A stretch of DNA of 64,000 nucleotides from Arthrobacter sp. KBS0703 (GCF_002008315.2 NZ_MVDG02000001.1:2170001-2234000), one strand, 5' to 3'; counted from the first letter of the stretch, positions 1 through 9,396 are shown. Made by a program: numbers and translations. The notes: generated by a model not told the origin, from the sequence alone.

Positions 1-16
1 GGAGAACGGGGACGAC

Positions 17-1771
17 ATGTCTGAATCCGTTAACTTGCCCGCCCTCGGTGAGAGCGTCACCGAAGGAACCGTCACCCGCTGGCTCAAGCAGGTAGGTGAC
101 CGGGTAGAGGTGGACGAGCCGTTGCTCGAAGTCTCCACCGACAAAGTAGACACTGAAATCCCCTCTCCGATCGCCGGCGTCATCGAGGAAATCCTCGTTG
201 CCGAAGACGAAACCGCAGAAGTTGGTGCTCCGCTGGTCCGCATCGGTGACGGTTCAGGCGGCGGGTCCGCCCCCGCCGAAGCCGCTCCGGCCGAGGAAGC
301 ACCGGCCGCCGAAGAGGCGCCTGCCGAGGAAGCACCCGCCGCCGAGGCACCCGCCGAGCAGGCTCCCGCCGCCGAAGAGGCTCCCGCCGCGTCCGGCGAA
401 GGCCACGAAGTGACCCTCCCCGCACTGGGCGAGAGCGTCACGGAGGGCACTGTGACCCGCTGGCTCCTGTCTCTTATACACATCTAGATGTGTATAAGAG
501 ACAGCTCCTCGAGGTCTCCACGGACAAGGTGGACACCGAGATCCCGTCGCCTGTTGCCGGCACGCTCCAGGAAATCCGCGTCAACGAAGACGAAACGGCC
601 GAGGTCGGCTCCGTCCTCGCGGTCATCGGCTCCGGCGCTGCTGCCCCGGCCGCCGCACCCGCACCCGCCGCTGCTCCCGAGAAGGCGGCCGAAGCGCCGG
701 CTGCTGCACCGAGAAGCCGGCCGAGGCACCTGCCCCGGCTCCGGCCAAGGAAGAAGCTCCGGCACCTGCCGCCCAGGCACCTGCTGCTCCGGCTGCCGCT
801 CCTGCTGCTGCCCCGGCCGAGGCACCTGCGGCCGGCGCCGAGTCCGGCTACGTCACTCCGCTGGTGCGCAAGCTTGCCAACCAGCAGGGCGTAAACATCT
901 CCTCCCTCACCGGCACCGGGTGGGCGGGCGCATCCGCAAGCAGGACGTGCTCGCTGCCGCCGAGGCCAAGGCAGCGCCGGCTGCAGCGCCCGGCGGCCCC
1001 GCCGCTTCCGCCGCTCCGTCCGCTGTCTCTTATACACATCTAGATGTGTATAAGAGACAGACGCAGAAGGCCCCGCGCATCCGCCAGGTCATTGCCCGCC
1101 GCATGCGCGAGTCCCTCGAGATCTCCACCCAGCTCACGCAGGTGCACGAAGTGGACATGACCAAGATCGCCAAGCTGCGCCTCAAGGCCAAGAACTCGTT
1201 CCAGGCCCAGAACGGCGTCAAGCTCACCTTCCTGCCGTTCATTGCCAAGGCAGTGGCCGAGGCCCTCAAGCAGCACCCGAAGCTCAACGCTGCGTACGAC
1301 GAGGACAAGCAGGAAATCACCTACCACAACGCCGAGCACCTGGCGATCGCGGTGGACACCGACAAGGGCCTGCTGGTCCCGGTCATCTCCGATGCCGGCA
1401 ACCTTAACCTGGCCGGCCTGGCGGGCAAGATCGCAGATGTGGCCGGCCGCACCCGCGACGGCAAGATCGGCCCGGACGAGCTGTCCGGCGGCACGTTCAG
1501 CATCACCAACATCGGATCCGTCGGCGCCCTGTTCGACACCCCGATCATCAACCAGCCGCAGGTGGGCATCCTTGGCACCGGTGCGATCGTCAAGCGCCCC
1601 GTGGTGGTGGCCGATGAGAACGGCGACGACTCGATCGCCATCCGTTCCATGATGTACCTGTCCCTGACGTACGACCACCGCCTGGTGGACGGCGCCGATG
1701 CAGGCCGCTTCCTGCAGTCCCTCAAGGCCCGCCTTGAAGAGGGCGCGTTCGAAGCGGATCTGGGACTCTAA
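17..1771 (+). CDS. sucB: Dihydrolipoyl acyltransferase (E2), 2-oxoglutarate dehydrogenase type; broken by assembly artefacts
   Basis: E2 core of a 2-oxoacid dehydrogenase complex, moving the acyl group from lipoyl-lysine to CoA in the cytoplasm. Visible in order: lipoyl domain 1 (lysine in STDKVD, about residue 43), an Ala/Pro/Glu-rich linker, lipoyl domain 2 ([13 protein letters not shown] onward), a second Ala/Pro linker, a peripheral-subunit-binding segment ([22 protein letters not shown]), and the catalytic domain ending with the DHRLVDG motif near 1672-1692. ATG at 17 follows GGGGA. The frame is broken four ways: adapters at 467-504 and 1023-1060, a one-base loss in the linker near 703-708, and a missing G near 918-921 ([10 protein letters not shown] restored by adding one). 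Compared with domain 1, the first adapter replaces about 12 codons. The family usually has 570-600 residues. lipB and lipA lie downstream, as in M. tuberculosis (dlaT). Pyruvate-type E2 cannot be excluded because the same protein may serve both complexes. Confidence 0.9.
467..504. other. Mate-pair junction adapter (artefact) in sucB
   Basis: Complete 38-bp palindrome: CTGTCTCTTATACACATCT followed directly by AGATGTGTATAAGAGACAG. These are two inverted 19-bp Tn5 mosaic ends, the known Nextera mate-pair circularisation junction. It sits in lipoyl domain 2. By comparison with lipoyl domain 1 of the same protein, the segment between TRWL and [10 protein letters not shown] (12 codons, 36 nt) is missing, so the adapter replaces rather than simply interrupts sequence. 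Confidence 0.97.
1023..1060. other. Mate-pair junction adapter (artefact) in sucB
   Basis: Second complete copy of the 38-bp junction, between the binding-domain linker (PAASAAPSA) and the start of the catalytic domain ([15 protein letters not shown]). It reads through in frame as [12 protein letters not shown], a peptide that comes purely from the adapter. An unknown length of linker is missing. Confidence 0.97.
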
Positions 1772-1784
1772 GCTCCGGAATTTC

Positions 1785-1848
1785 GGCGGCGGCGGCCGTC
1801 CGGGACACGGTGGGAAACCACCGGCGGACCCGGCGGCCGCCGCCGTTT
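1785..1848 (+). terminator. Terminator hairpin after sucB
   Basis: GC-rich inverted repeat with arms around 1785-1800 and 1829-1844 (GGCGGCGGCCG type against CGGCCGCCGCC), followed by GTTTTC. It lies 14 nt after the sucB stop. Confidence 0.7.
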
Positions 1849-1913
1849 TCCGTTGCTGCTGGTCGCGTTCCGACCCACGCCCGGGCTTACTACGAAGCGT
1901 AGAAACATCTGGC

Positions 1914-1919
1914 TAGACT
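1914..1919 (+). promoter_or_regulatory. -10 hexamer TAGACT, predicted leaderless start of the 1926 gene
   Basis: TAGACT ends exactly 6 nt before the ATG at 1926 and no Shine-Dalgarno sequence is present. This spacing recurs at many starts in the window and predicts transcription beginning at or next to the start codon. Confidence 0.6.
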
Positions 1920-1925
1920 GATGCC

Positions 1926-2276
1926 ATGATAATCGTCTATAACATCATGGTCTTCCTGCACATCGTCGGCGCCGCGATGATCGTCGGCATCTGGATCGGC
2001 AACATGAAGAAGCCCACCGTCCACCCCCGGCAGTTTGACGGCGCGGCTCTCCAGATCATCACCGGCATCGTCATGATGGGCCTGATTCCGGCGCTCGACA
2101 TGGACGCCAACTACTTCAAGCTGGGCATCAAGTTCGCCATCGCCCTGGCCGTCGGCGTACTGGCCTTTATGGGCCGCCGGAAGTACAAGAAGGGCGAGGA
2201 CATCTCAGCCGGCCTGGCACACAGCGTCGGCGGCCTGGCGCTGCTGAACGTGGCCATCGCCACCCTCTGGAACTGA
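1926..2276 (+). CDS. Small four-helix membrane protein, function unknown
   Basis: A 116-residue protein that I do not recognise by name. It has about four hydrophobic segments: residues 3-24 (VYNIMVFLHIVGAAMIVGIWIG), 41-57 (ALQIITGIVMMGLIPAL), 65-84 and 95-115. Short charged loops separate them (NMKKPTVHPRQFD and RRKYKKGED). The first helix carries a conserved-looking His, as in small CopD- or SirB-like heme/ion membrane proteins, but this is only a resemblance. It stands alone between two terminators (1785-1848 and 2293-2340), so it is a single-gene unit. It is probably leaderless (TAGACT 6 nt before ATG). Confidence 0.8.
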   Translation: MIIVYNIMVFLHIVGAAMIVGIWIGNMKKPTVHPRQFDGAALQIITGIVMMGLIPALDMDANYFKLGIKFAIALAVGVLAFMGRRKYKKGEDISAGLAHSVGGLALLNVAIATLWN

Positions 2277-2292
2277 CAGCCACTTTTTCCAT

Positions 2293-2340
2293 ACGACGAC
2301 GGCGACGCACCCACCGCGGGGGCGTCGCCGTCGTCGTTCT
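2293..2340 (+). terminator. Terminator hairpin, perfect 16-bp stem
   Basis: ACGACGACGGCGACGC at 2293-2308 pairs perfectly with 2322-2337, followed by TCTTC. It terminates the small membrane-protein gene. Confidence 0.8.
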
Positions 2341-2488
2341 TCGCGTTAGCCTGCCGCCGCCTACCGCGGCCGGTCATAATCCTCTGACAGCGGACAACCC
2401 GTGCGCCCGCGCCGGCTAATCCATAGGATTGTGCAGGAAGGATCGGGCGTCAGCCGGGTCCTGATTGAACCCAAGCTAAGGAGTGGAC

Positions 2489-2920
2489 ATGGCAGCAACA
2501 CGCACCGCACACACTGTATGGAACGGCGACCTGATTACGGGTGCCGGCAACACGACGCTCGACAGCTCCGGACTGGGCACCTATGAGGTCACCTGGAAGG
2601 CGCGCACGGAGGCGTCAGAAGGCAAGACCAGCCCGGAAGAGCTGATCGCCGCAGCCCACTCCGCCTGCTTCTCCATGGCCTTCAGCCACGCGCTGGCCCA
2701 GGCCGGCCACACCCCGGAAGAGGTGCACACCAAGGCGGACGTCACGTTCGTGCCGGGCACCGGCATCACCGGCAGCCACCTGACCTTGAACGCGAAGGTC
2801 CCAGGCATTTCCGAAGAGGAATTCCAGAAGATCGCCGGGGAAGCCAAGGTCGGCTGCCCTGTTTCCGGTGCCCTCGCCAGCATCGACATCACCTTGGACG
2901 CCACGCTCGCCGCTTCCTAA
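2489..2920 (+). CDS. OsmC/Ohr-family peroxiredoxin
   Basis: Thiol peroxidase that reduces organic hydroperoxides in the cytoplasm. At 143 residues it is the usual length for the family. The two reactive cysteines are visible: Cys60 in AAHSACFSMAFSHAL and Cys123 in VGCPVSGAL. The start is chosen at ATG 2489 because AAGGAG (2478-2483) lies 5 nt upstream; a GTG at 2483 in the same frame overlaps that ribosome site and is less likely. It is a single-gene unit closed by a strong terminator. OsmC rather than OhrA is preferred because of the MAATRTAHTVWNGDL amino terminus, but the two are not securely separated by eye. Confidence 0.9.
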   Translation: MAATRTAHTVWNGDLITGAGNTTLDSSGLGTYEVTWKARTEASEGKTSPEELIAAAHSACFSMAFSHALAQAGHTPEEVHTKADVTFVPGTGITGSHLTLNAKVPGISEEEFQKIAGEAKVGCPVSGALASIDITLDATLAAS

Positions 2921-2957
2921 TTTTCGGGCCAGGCTGCTTAGCGGCCGGGCCGCACAG

Positions 2958-3010
2958 CAAAAGGCCCCGTCCCGGTCTGGAGAATCCAGCCGGGAACGGG
3001 GCCTTTTGTA
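2958..3010. terminator. Bidirectional terminator between osmC and the tricorn gene
   Basis: AAAAGGCCCCGTCCCGG at about 2959-2975 pairs with CCGGGAACGGGGCCTTTT at 2990-3007. A/T runs on both sides serve the convergent genes. Confidence 0.85.
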
Positions 3011-3036
3011 TGTGCCGTTCAGGGGCGCCCGGGGCG

Positions 3037-6000
3037 TCAGCCGTCCGCGGGGCGGCGGGAGATGTGTATAAGAGACAGAGGTCACCTACTGCGAGCCTGA
3101 AATCGCGGGCCGGCGGCCGGTCTGTGGGAAGCTCCTGGACCATTTCCTTCAGGGCGCCGATTCCGTACTCCAGCTGCGGGTCGCGTCCTGCCGCGTAGGC
3201 GTGCGGCGGGAACGTCACCTCGATGTCCGGCGCAACACCGTAGTTCTCGACGCTCCAGCCCACGCCGCCGGCGAACCAGGTGGCGTAGCGCGGCTGTCTC
3301 TTATACACATCTAGATGTGTATAAGAGACAGGCGTAAAGCGGCTGTCGATGCCGACCACTCCGCCCCAGGTGCGGGTCCCGATCACGGGGCCGATCCCGC
3401 GCAGCTTCGACACCTGGGTGATGATGTCGCCATCGGAACCGGCGAATTCGTCGGCCAGGATAATGACCGGCCCCCGCGGTGCGTGGTGCGGGTAGGTCCG
3501 CGGCTTCTCGCCGCGCGGCATGCTCCAGCCGGTCACCTTGCGACCGATCAGCTCGGCCACCAGCTGGGAGGTGTGCCCGCCGCGGTTGCGGCGCACGTCA
3601 ACGATGAGCCCGTCCAGCGCCGTTTCGGTGTCCAGGTCGCGGTGGAGCTGCGCCCAGCCGTTGGCCATCATGTCCGGGACGTGCAGATATCCGAAGCTTC
3701 CGCCCGAGGCTTCGCGGACGGTGCGCCGGTTCGCGGAGACCCAGTCCTGGTAGCGGAGCCGTTCTTCGTCCTTGATCGGAATGACGGCGATGCGCCGCTG
3801 GGCTCCTGCTGCCGGGCCGTGACCTGCTCCGTTGCGGATGGTGAGTTCCACCGCACGGCCGGCCGCGCCGACCAGCTGCATGGCGGGTGTGAGGGTTTCC
3901 GTCAGCCGGACACCGTCGATCGCGAGCAGGACGTCCCCGGCCTTGGCGTCGGCTCCGGGGCGGGTCAGCGGCGATGTTGCCAGCGGATCCGAGGATTCGC
4001 CGGCTAGGATGCGGACAATCTCCCAGCCCTCCCCCGTGAACGCCAGGTCGGCGCCAAGGCGCCCCTGGCCGTTGCTGCCGTTCTCGGTCGCGGCCGCGGG
4101 CCGGACGTAGGCGTGGGAGGTGCCAAGCTCGCCGTGAAGCTCCCACAGCAGGTCCACGAGGTCGTCGTGCGAGCCCAGCCGGTCGACCAGCGGCCGGTAG
4201 CGCTTGTGGATTGAGGCCCAGTCCTGGCCCGCCATGTCCTCGGTCCAGAAGAAGTCGCGCTGCAGCCGCCATGCCTCGTCGAAGGCCTGGCCCCAGACGC
4301 TGAGGGGGTCCATCAGGACGCGGATCCTCGTCAGGTCCACCTTGACCAGCTGGCCGGACTCCTCATCCGCCTTCACGTCGGAGGGCACCACCCGGACCTG
4401 CTTGTCGTGGACCAGCACCACTTTTTTGCCGTCGCCGGACACCCGGTACCTGTCGAGCGCCTCGACGATAGTGGCTGTCTTGCGCTTGGCAAGGTCGAAC
4501 CTGACCAGGCCGGGCGCAGCGTCCTTGTCCTCCAGGCTCGCCCTGCCATCGCCGGTGACGCCGGCGAGGGGGCTGTCCAGCCACAGCAGGGCACCTTCGG
4601 CAGCCGTCAGTGACGAGTAGTTGCCCTGCGGGACGGGCACGCTGATGACCCGGTGTGACAGTCCGTCGGCGTCCACCCTGACCGTGGCGGGCTGTCCGGG
4701 CTGTTGTTCCGCCCCCACCGGTGCTGAATCCGCTTCGACGGAGAGGTCCACGCTGGGACCGAAGGGTGATGCTGTCTCCGCCGCAAGCGCCACCAGGTAG
4801 GGCTTGATCGGGCTGGGGAAGGACAGGTCAAAGGAATGCCCGTCGTACACGGGATCAAAACTGCGGTTGGACAGGAATGCGAGGAACTTTCCGTCCGGCG
4901 TGAACGACGGCGACTCGTCACGGAAGCGACCGTCGGTCACCTCAACGATCCCGGACTGCCCGGCGGCAACCGGGACGAGGCGCAGGCGGCTGCGGGAGCC
5001 GAACGACGTTACGGGTTCCGACCACGCCAGCCATGCGGAGTCCGGTGACCAGCACAGGTCCTCGATGCTGCCTTCGCCGATGCTCGTCACGGCCGTGATG
5101 GTCCCGTCGCGCGCGTCGGCCAGGAAAACGTCGCCGAACGCCGTGCCGACCGCCACCCAGCGGCCGTCGGGGCTCGTCTCCATGGCGCTGGCCCGCGACG
5201 GCTTCGGGAAGGAAATCTTCAGCGAGGCCGGGCCTGCCGGTGCCGTTCCCGGCCGGCCGGCCTGGTCCTCCGCCGCGGCGGCGGAGCGACGTCCGCCGCC
5301 GAGTCATCGGCGACCGTCAGCCCGGTGCCGTGGCCAACAAGTCCGGCCGCGGACACGGGAAGCGGCAGGGGAGACTCCGGAGGACGCCGGTGTCTCTTAT
5401 ACACATCTAGATGTGTATAAGAGACAGGTGTCGGGCGCCATCGGGGAAACCGGCGCCTCTGCCTGCACTTCCAGCTGCGGAGCAATCTCCTTGATGAACA
5501 GGGACTCGTCGCCGTCAAGGTCGGCGACGTAGGCGATGCGTCCGTCCGTCAGGGGGCGCGGAAGCCGGGCGCGGACGCCCGGAGTGGCTTCGACGACCCG
5601 GGACGGCCCGTCCTTGTGCCGCAGCCAGTGGACGGTGCCGTGGGCCTCGACGGCGCTGGCGGCTCCGGTGCTGTCCGGGCGGACGTCGCCGAGGTGCTTG
5701 GCGGCCTTGAGCATGGCGGGACGCCGGCCCTGCGAGGCGGATCCGAGCTTGATCTCCAGCCGGACGGCCTCGGATGCCAGGTCAGGGAGGATCCACAGCT
5801 CGCCGGCGGATTCAAAAATGACCCGTTTGCCGTCGGTGGATGCGTGGCGCACATAGAAGTCTTCGTGGTCCGTGTGGCGCCGGAGGTCTGTGCCGCCGGG
5901 CAGCACCGAATAGAGGTTGCCGTAGCCTTCGTGGTCCGAAAGGAACGCGATCCGCCCGTCCACCCACATGGGATCGGCCAGGTTACCGTCAAGGTCCGGC

Positions 6001-6563
6001 AGCAACCGTTCAAACTCGCCGTTGCCGTCGGCGTCGATCCACAGCTTGCCGGCTGTGCCGCCGCGGTAGCGCTTCCACCACGCCGGTTCGCGGGACAGGA
6101 CGCTGCCCAGAACCACCGGCTTTTCATCTCCGACAACAGGCCCGAAGGCCACGGATTCAACCGGCCCGAACGGGAGCTCCTCGGCCCAGCCGCCGTCGGT
6201 GGACAGCCGGTAGGCATGCGTGTGGCGGCTCTCCGCCTGCCGGAACGCGCTGGTGACGACGACGTCTCCTGCCGGCGTAAAGCCCTTTACCCTCGTGGTG
6301 CTGTGGCCAAAGAAGGTCAGCTGGCGGTATCCGCCGCCGTCGACGTCGGCGATGACAACTTCGGGCGCTGTTCCCTGCACGACCGTCCAGACCAGCCGCT
6401 TGCCGTCCGGGGTGAACCGGGGATTGCGGGCCGGCAACTGGAGCGAGGAGACGCGCCAGGCGCGGCCACCGTCGAGCGGCGCGATCCAGACGTCGTCCTC
6501 GGCCACAAACGTGACCAGATCGCCGTGAACATGCGGGAATCGGAAGTAGCTCGAAGAGGTCAT
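3037..6563 (-). CDS. Tricorn protease homologue (S41 family), broken by assembly artefacts
   Basis: Large cytosolic serine protease that degrades peptides. In order from the amino end: six- and seven-blade propeller repeats (FTPDGKRLVW, FLSDHEGYGNLY, SPDGRWVAVG, FTPDGKFLAFLSNR), a core domain with GTSHAYV, a PDZ domain (ADAKAGDVLLAIDGV), and a second core domain with the nucleophile motif AGSDGD and ENYGVAPDIEV. In archaeal tricorn the Ser-His of the first motif, the Ser of the second and a Glu form the active site. Adapters sit at 5391-5427, 3294-3331 and 3060-3078, and one base is missing near 5275-5285 (APPP against the expected AAAED frame). The stop is inferred at 3037-3039, reading RRPADG* past the last adapter. 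The span of about 1,175 codons fits the family. Start ATG 6563 is preceded by TATGAT. Confidence 0.85.
3060..3078. other. Half mate-pair adapter (artefact) near the tricorn 3' end
   Basis: A single 19-bp mosaic end, AGATGTGTATAAGAGACAG, without its partner. It joins GCGGCGGG to the tricorn coding sequence (RPPARDFRLAVGDL). The last few codons of tricorn are therefore uncertain. Confidence 0.95.
3294..3331. other. Mate-pair junction adapter (artefact) in the tricorn gene
   Basis: Complete 38-bp junction between GIDSRFTP and PRYATWFAGG. It is read in frame as [12 protein letters not shown]. Tricorn proteases normally have roughly ten residues here (LVDGT..VTQ type), which are missing. Confidence 0.97.
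5391..5427. other. Mate-pair junction adapter (artefact) in the tricorn gene
   Basis: 37 of the 38 junction bases (the first C is G). It separates the amino-terminal propeller segment (ending EAPVSPMAPDT) from PPESPLPLPVSAAGL. Confidence 0.96.
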
Positions 6564-6569
6564 CGTTCG

Positions 6570-6575
6570 ATCATA
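6570..6575 (-). promoter_or_regulatory. -10 hexamer TATGAT, predicted leaderless start of the tricorn gene
   Basis: On the minus strand TATGAT ends 6 nt before the ATG at 6563, with no ribosome-binding site between them. Confidence 0.6.
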
Positions 6576-6637
6576 GTCAAAGTCAACAGAGGCTTCCGGG
6601 AGGTGCCGTACCGTGCCGGGACATGGTGAGATGGATC

Positions 6638-7531
6638 ATGCGAATCGTCATGGCCGGCTCCTCGGGGCTCATCGGATCCGATCTCTCCTCCCGCCTCATC
6701 TCGGACGGACACGACGTCACGCGGCTGGTCCGGAGGCCGCCCAACGCCGCGGCCGAAGTCCGGTGGGATCCTGCGGCCGGCAGCCTTGACCCGGCCTGCC
6801 TTGAGGGTGCCGACGCGGTCATCAACCTCTGCGGGGCCGGCATCGGCGACAAGCCGTGGACGCGCGGCCGGATCGACGAACTTTTCCGCTCACGGCTCGA
6901 CCCCACCCGGACACTCACGGCAGCGATGCGCCACCTCGACGCTCCGCCGAAAGTCTTCATCAGCCAGTCCGGCGCCGGATATTACGGCAACGCCGGGCAG
7001 AACCTTGTCACGGAGGAAGCACCCGCGGGCGCCGGCATCATGGCACGGATCTGCGTTGAGTGGGAGGCCGCAGCCCATGAGGCGCCGCCGGGCGTCCGTG
7101 TGGTGACTCCCCGCTCGGCCGTAGTGCTGAGCAGGTCCGGAGGTGCGCTGGGCCGGCTCATGCCGCTGCTGCGTGCAGGCCTTGGCGGCCCCCTGGGCAA
7201 CGGCCGCCAGTACTGGCCGTGGATCACTCTTCCGGACATTTCCTCCGCTTTCGCTTTCCTCATGACGTCCGCCCTCTCCGGCCCGGTCAACGTCTCAGCG
7301 CCGCAGGCCGCCGACGTCAATACCCTGGTGACCGAGCTCGCCGCGGCGCTGCACCGGCCGGCACTGCTCCGTGTGCCGGCGCCCGCGCTGCGGCTGGTCA
7401 TGGGCAAGCTGGCGGACGAGCTCCTGCTCGCCAGCCAGCGGATGGAGCCCGCACTGTTGCGGGGCGACGGGTTCAGGTGGCAGCATCCTTCGGTCCAGGG
7501 CGCCGTTAGCTGGGTGGTCGGCGGCTCCTGA
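6638..7531 (+). CDS. TIGR01777-family NAD(P)-binding epimerase-like protein (SDR39U1 type)
   Basis: Atypical short-chain dehydrogenase with an amino-terminal Rossmann fold. The dinucleotide-binding motif GSSGLIG sits at residues 7-13, followed by INLCGAGIGDKPW and the SGAGYYG region carrying the catalytic-type Tyr. A carboxy-terminal DUF1731-like segment (PALLRVPAPALRLVMG, then the FRWQHPSV tail) completes the usual length of about 297 residues. The substrate is unknown for the family. ATG 6638 is chosen because GGTGAG lies 7 nt upstream; an in-frame ATG at 6623 would add MVRWI. It is divergent from the tricorn gene. In mycobacteria the homologue (Rv2216) sits between the E2 gene and lipB, as here. 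Confidence 0.88.
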   Translation: MRIVMAGSSGLIGSDLSSRLISDGHDVTRLVRRPPNAAAEVRWDPAAGSLDPACLEGADAVINLCGAGIGDKPWTRGRIDELFRSRLDPTRTLTAAMRHLDAPPKVFISQSGAGYYGNAGQNLVTEEAPAGAGIMARICVEWEAAAHEAPPGVRVVTPRSAVVLSRSGGALGRLMPLLRAGLGGPLGNGRQYWPWITLPDISSAFAFLMTSALSGPVNVSAPQAADVNTLVTELAAALHRPALLRVPAPALRLVMGKLADELLLASQRMEPALLRGDGFRWQHPSVQGAVSWVVGGS

Positions 7532-7570
7532 CCGCAGGCCCGACGTCGTCCTGCCGCCGGCGCGGTGCGG

Positions 7571-8237
7571 TCATGCCGCGGGCAGGATGTCGGCAATCCG
7601 CCACATCCCGTTCACGGGGACAAGGATCAGGCGCAGCTCCGCGCCCGGCTGCGGACCGCCAACGGCGACCACCGTGCCGTCGGCCAGCCGCTCCTCGTAT
7701 CCGGACGTGGCCGACGTCAGCGCGACCACCGCCCTGGCCTTCGTGCTTTCCTGCAAGGTCCGGACCGAGGTGAGGCTCGTGGTGAACCCGGCCAGGACGC
7801 TCCCGGAATCCTGCAGCCGCGCGCTGATCTTGCGGTCGGCCTCCGCCGCCGGCGAGTTACGCGCATTGACCTCGTCCAACAGCTCCGGCTTTCCATCCCT
7901 GAAGGCCATCGACCGCAACCAGGCCAATCCCTTGACTGCTTCAGCCGGATTTCCCGCCCGTAGCTGGCTCCGCACGGCATCGGGGACCGTTGCCGATCCC
8001 GGCTCCGGTCCCGGAGCAGCAGGCGCGGTCCCGACCACGGGCGGGCGTCCGGCAGTTCCTCCCTGGATGTGGTCCGCCGACTGCGCCCACGGCACCAGCA
8101 GGAATGCTCCGGCGACGGCCGAAGCCGTTACAAAGCCGGCCCATGCGGCGGTGCGACGACGGCGCGGACCGGCAGTTGCTGACCGCCGGGAGGAGAGCTG
8201 CTGACTCTCCGTTGCGGCCCGCCTGGCATGGCGGGGC
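7571..8237 (-). CDS. Single-pass membrane protein fragment, probably the carboxy end of the adjacent kinase
   Basis: No family recognised. After the adapter the reading frame gives a very basic stretch (RHARRAATESQQLSSRRSA and GPRRRRTAA), one transmembrane helix (AGFVTASAVAGAFLLVPWA), a Pro/Ala-rich linker, and an extracytoplasmic domain of about 140 residues ending LILVPVNGMWRIADILPAA. There is no start codon before the adapter at 8238-8273, so the amino end lies on the far side of it. A basic juxtamembrane region followed by a helix and an outer domain is typical of receptor-like bacterial Ser/Thr kinases, and a kinase domain lies immediately upstream on the same strand. A single gene is likely, but this is inference. 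Confidence 0.65.
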
Positions 8238-8273
8238 CTGTCTCTTATACACATCTAGATGTGTATAAGAGAC
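8238..8273. other. Mate-pair junction adapter (artefact) between kinase and membrane segment
   Basis: 36 of the 38 junction bases; the final AG is replaced. It separates the kinase coding region from the membrane-anchored segment on the minus strand. Confidence 0.95.
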
Positions 8274-8306
8274 GGCCACCGCCGCGCCGCTGCCTGACAG
8301 CGAGAA

Positions 8307-9272
8307 TCAACGGCGAAGTGGACAGGCGCCTCCCCAGGCCCGGACGCGGTCCCGGCGGGGGCCGGACGGCGGGCCCTGCCGGCGCGTCAGGAGTTCGGGC
8401 AGCACCGTCGCGTGCACGGAGCTGGACAGGTCCACGGGGGTAGCGCGGGCGCTGCGGTAAATGGCGGTGGCGAGTTCCGGGGCGGCCGGCCGCTGCCTCC
8501 GGTCTTCGCTCAGGCCCGCCTCCAGCGCCGCTGCCAATTCAGCCGGGACTTCCGGAACGAGCACCGAAAGCGGGGGCCTGTCGGCCGCCGGAAGGGGTGG
8601 CGCGCCGGTGAGGCAGTACCAGCCGAGGGCTGCCACAGCATAGACGTCGCGTTCAGGCTGCAGCCCTGCCCGGACGGCATCCACCGGAGCAGGATCAGTG
8701 AAGCCGTCAGTACCAAGGTCCGCAGCGCCGGAGGGATCCCCCACCATCCGTGCCACGCCGAGGTCTGCGAGCAGCGGCTTGCCGTGCGCGGAGAACAGCA
8801 CGTTTCCGGGAGAGACGTCGGAATGAGTGAATCCCCTGCCGTGGAGGTAGCCGAGAACCTGCGCGACAGGCGTCAGCACGGTCACGGTTTCGCCGACGCT
8901 GAGCCTGCCGCGGGCGCGGATGAGCTGGCCCAGTGAACCGCCGGAGGCATAGTCCATGAGCAGCCCCACCCCGTCGCCTCCCGGTTCGACGATCCGAACG
9001 ACGTCGTGGGCCTTAACCAGGTGCTCGTGGTCAAGGACGGACATGATTAGGATTTCCCGGCGGAGGTCCTCCTCCAGAACGGCGCCTGTCCCGGCGGCAC
9101 GGTTGCCCGCGCCTGCGTCCAGGCATTTCAGGGCCAGCGTCCGTCCGGTTGCTTCCTCGGTCACAAGCCACACCGCAGCGCTCCCGCCGCGGCCCAGCCA
9201 GCGGCAAACCCGATAGCCGGCTGCCCTCGGTTCGCCGCCGGACTGCCCCGTTTCCTGCCCCACCTCGTCCAT
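8307..9272 (-). CDS. Serine/threonine protein kinase domain, atypical (HSD loop)
   Basis: Eukaryotic-type kinase fold. Visible in order: glycine-rich loop (LGRGGSAAVW), ATP-binding Lys in ALKCLD, catalytic loop HSDVSPGNVLF (Asp and Asn kept, but Ser replaces the Arg of HRD, a non-RD kinase), and LADLGVARM in place of DFG with the Asp kept. Then comes the F-helix region (ERDVYAVAALGWYCLTG) and a conserved RPAAPELA. The annotated end, ACPLRR*, follows a GC-rich run and may be a frameshift: the neighbouring frame stays open through RRLSTSPLILAVRQRRGGG to the adapter at 8238. The protein may then continue into the 7571-8237 segment. Start ATG 9272; TAATCC lies 7 nt upstream. The substrate is unknown. 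Confidence 0.8.
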   Translation of the reverse strand: MDEVGQETGQSGGEPRAAGYRVCRWLGRGGSAAVWLVTEEATGRTLALKCLDAGAGNRAAGTGAVLEEDLRREILIMSVLDHEHLVKAHDVVRIVEPGGDGVGLLMDYASGGSLGQLIRARGRLSVGETVTVLTPVAQVLGYLHGRGFTHSDVSPGNVLFSAHGKPLLADLGVARMVGDPSGAADLGTDGFTDPAPVDAVRAGLQPERDVYAVAALGWYCLTGAPPLPAADRPPLSVLVPEVPAELAAALEAGLSEDRRQRPAAPELATAIYRSARATPVDLSSSVHATVLPELLTRRQGPPSGPRRDRVRAWGGACPLRR

Positions 9273-9396
9273 GGCTTAAGGATTACCGGAAACGGCGGCA
9301 TCCTGCAGAAGTTATCCACAGGCGGCGCAGGCGTGAGCCGGCCCGCAGCCGGATGAGAGCTTGGGCACAGTATCGGGCAGGATTGCGCCCGGGGTC

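Noticed and set aside
17..1771. sucB, hisD, murC, ftsZ and the PASTA kinase as true pseudogenes
   Set aside because: All breaks coincide with adapters or single-base losses in GC runs, and several of these genes are essential. Assembly error is the simpler explanation.
2889..3085. An in-frame extension of tricorn through the adapter into the OsmC terminator
   Set aside because: The extension is translated adapter and terminator sequence. The alternative frame gives a natural stop at 3037-3039.
9312..9320. TTATCCACA, a perfect DnaA box, between the kinase and lipB
   Set aside because: A single 9-mer on its own is about what chance gives in a 64-kb window; no cluster or AT-rich unwinding element is present.
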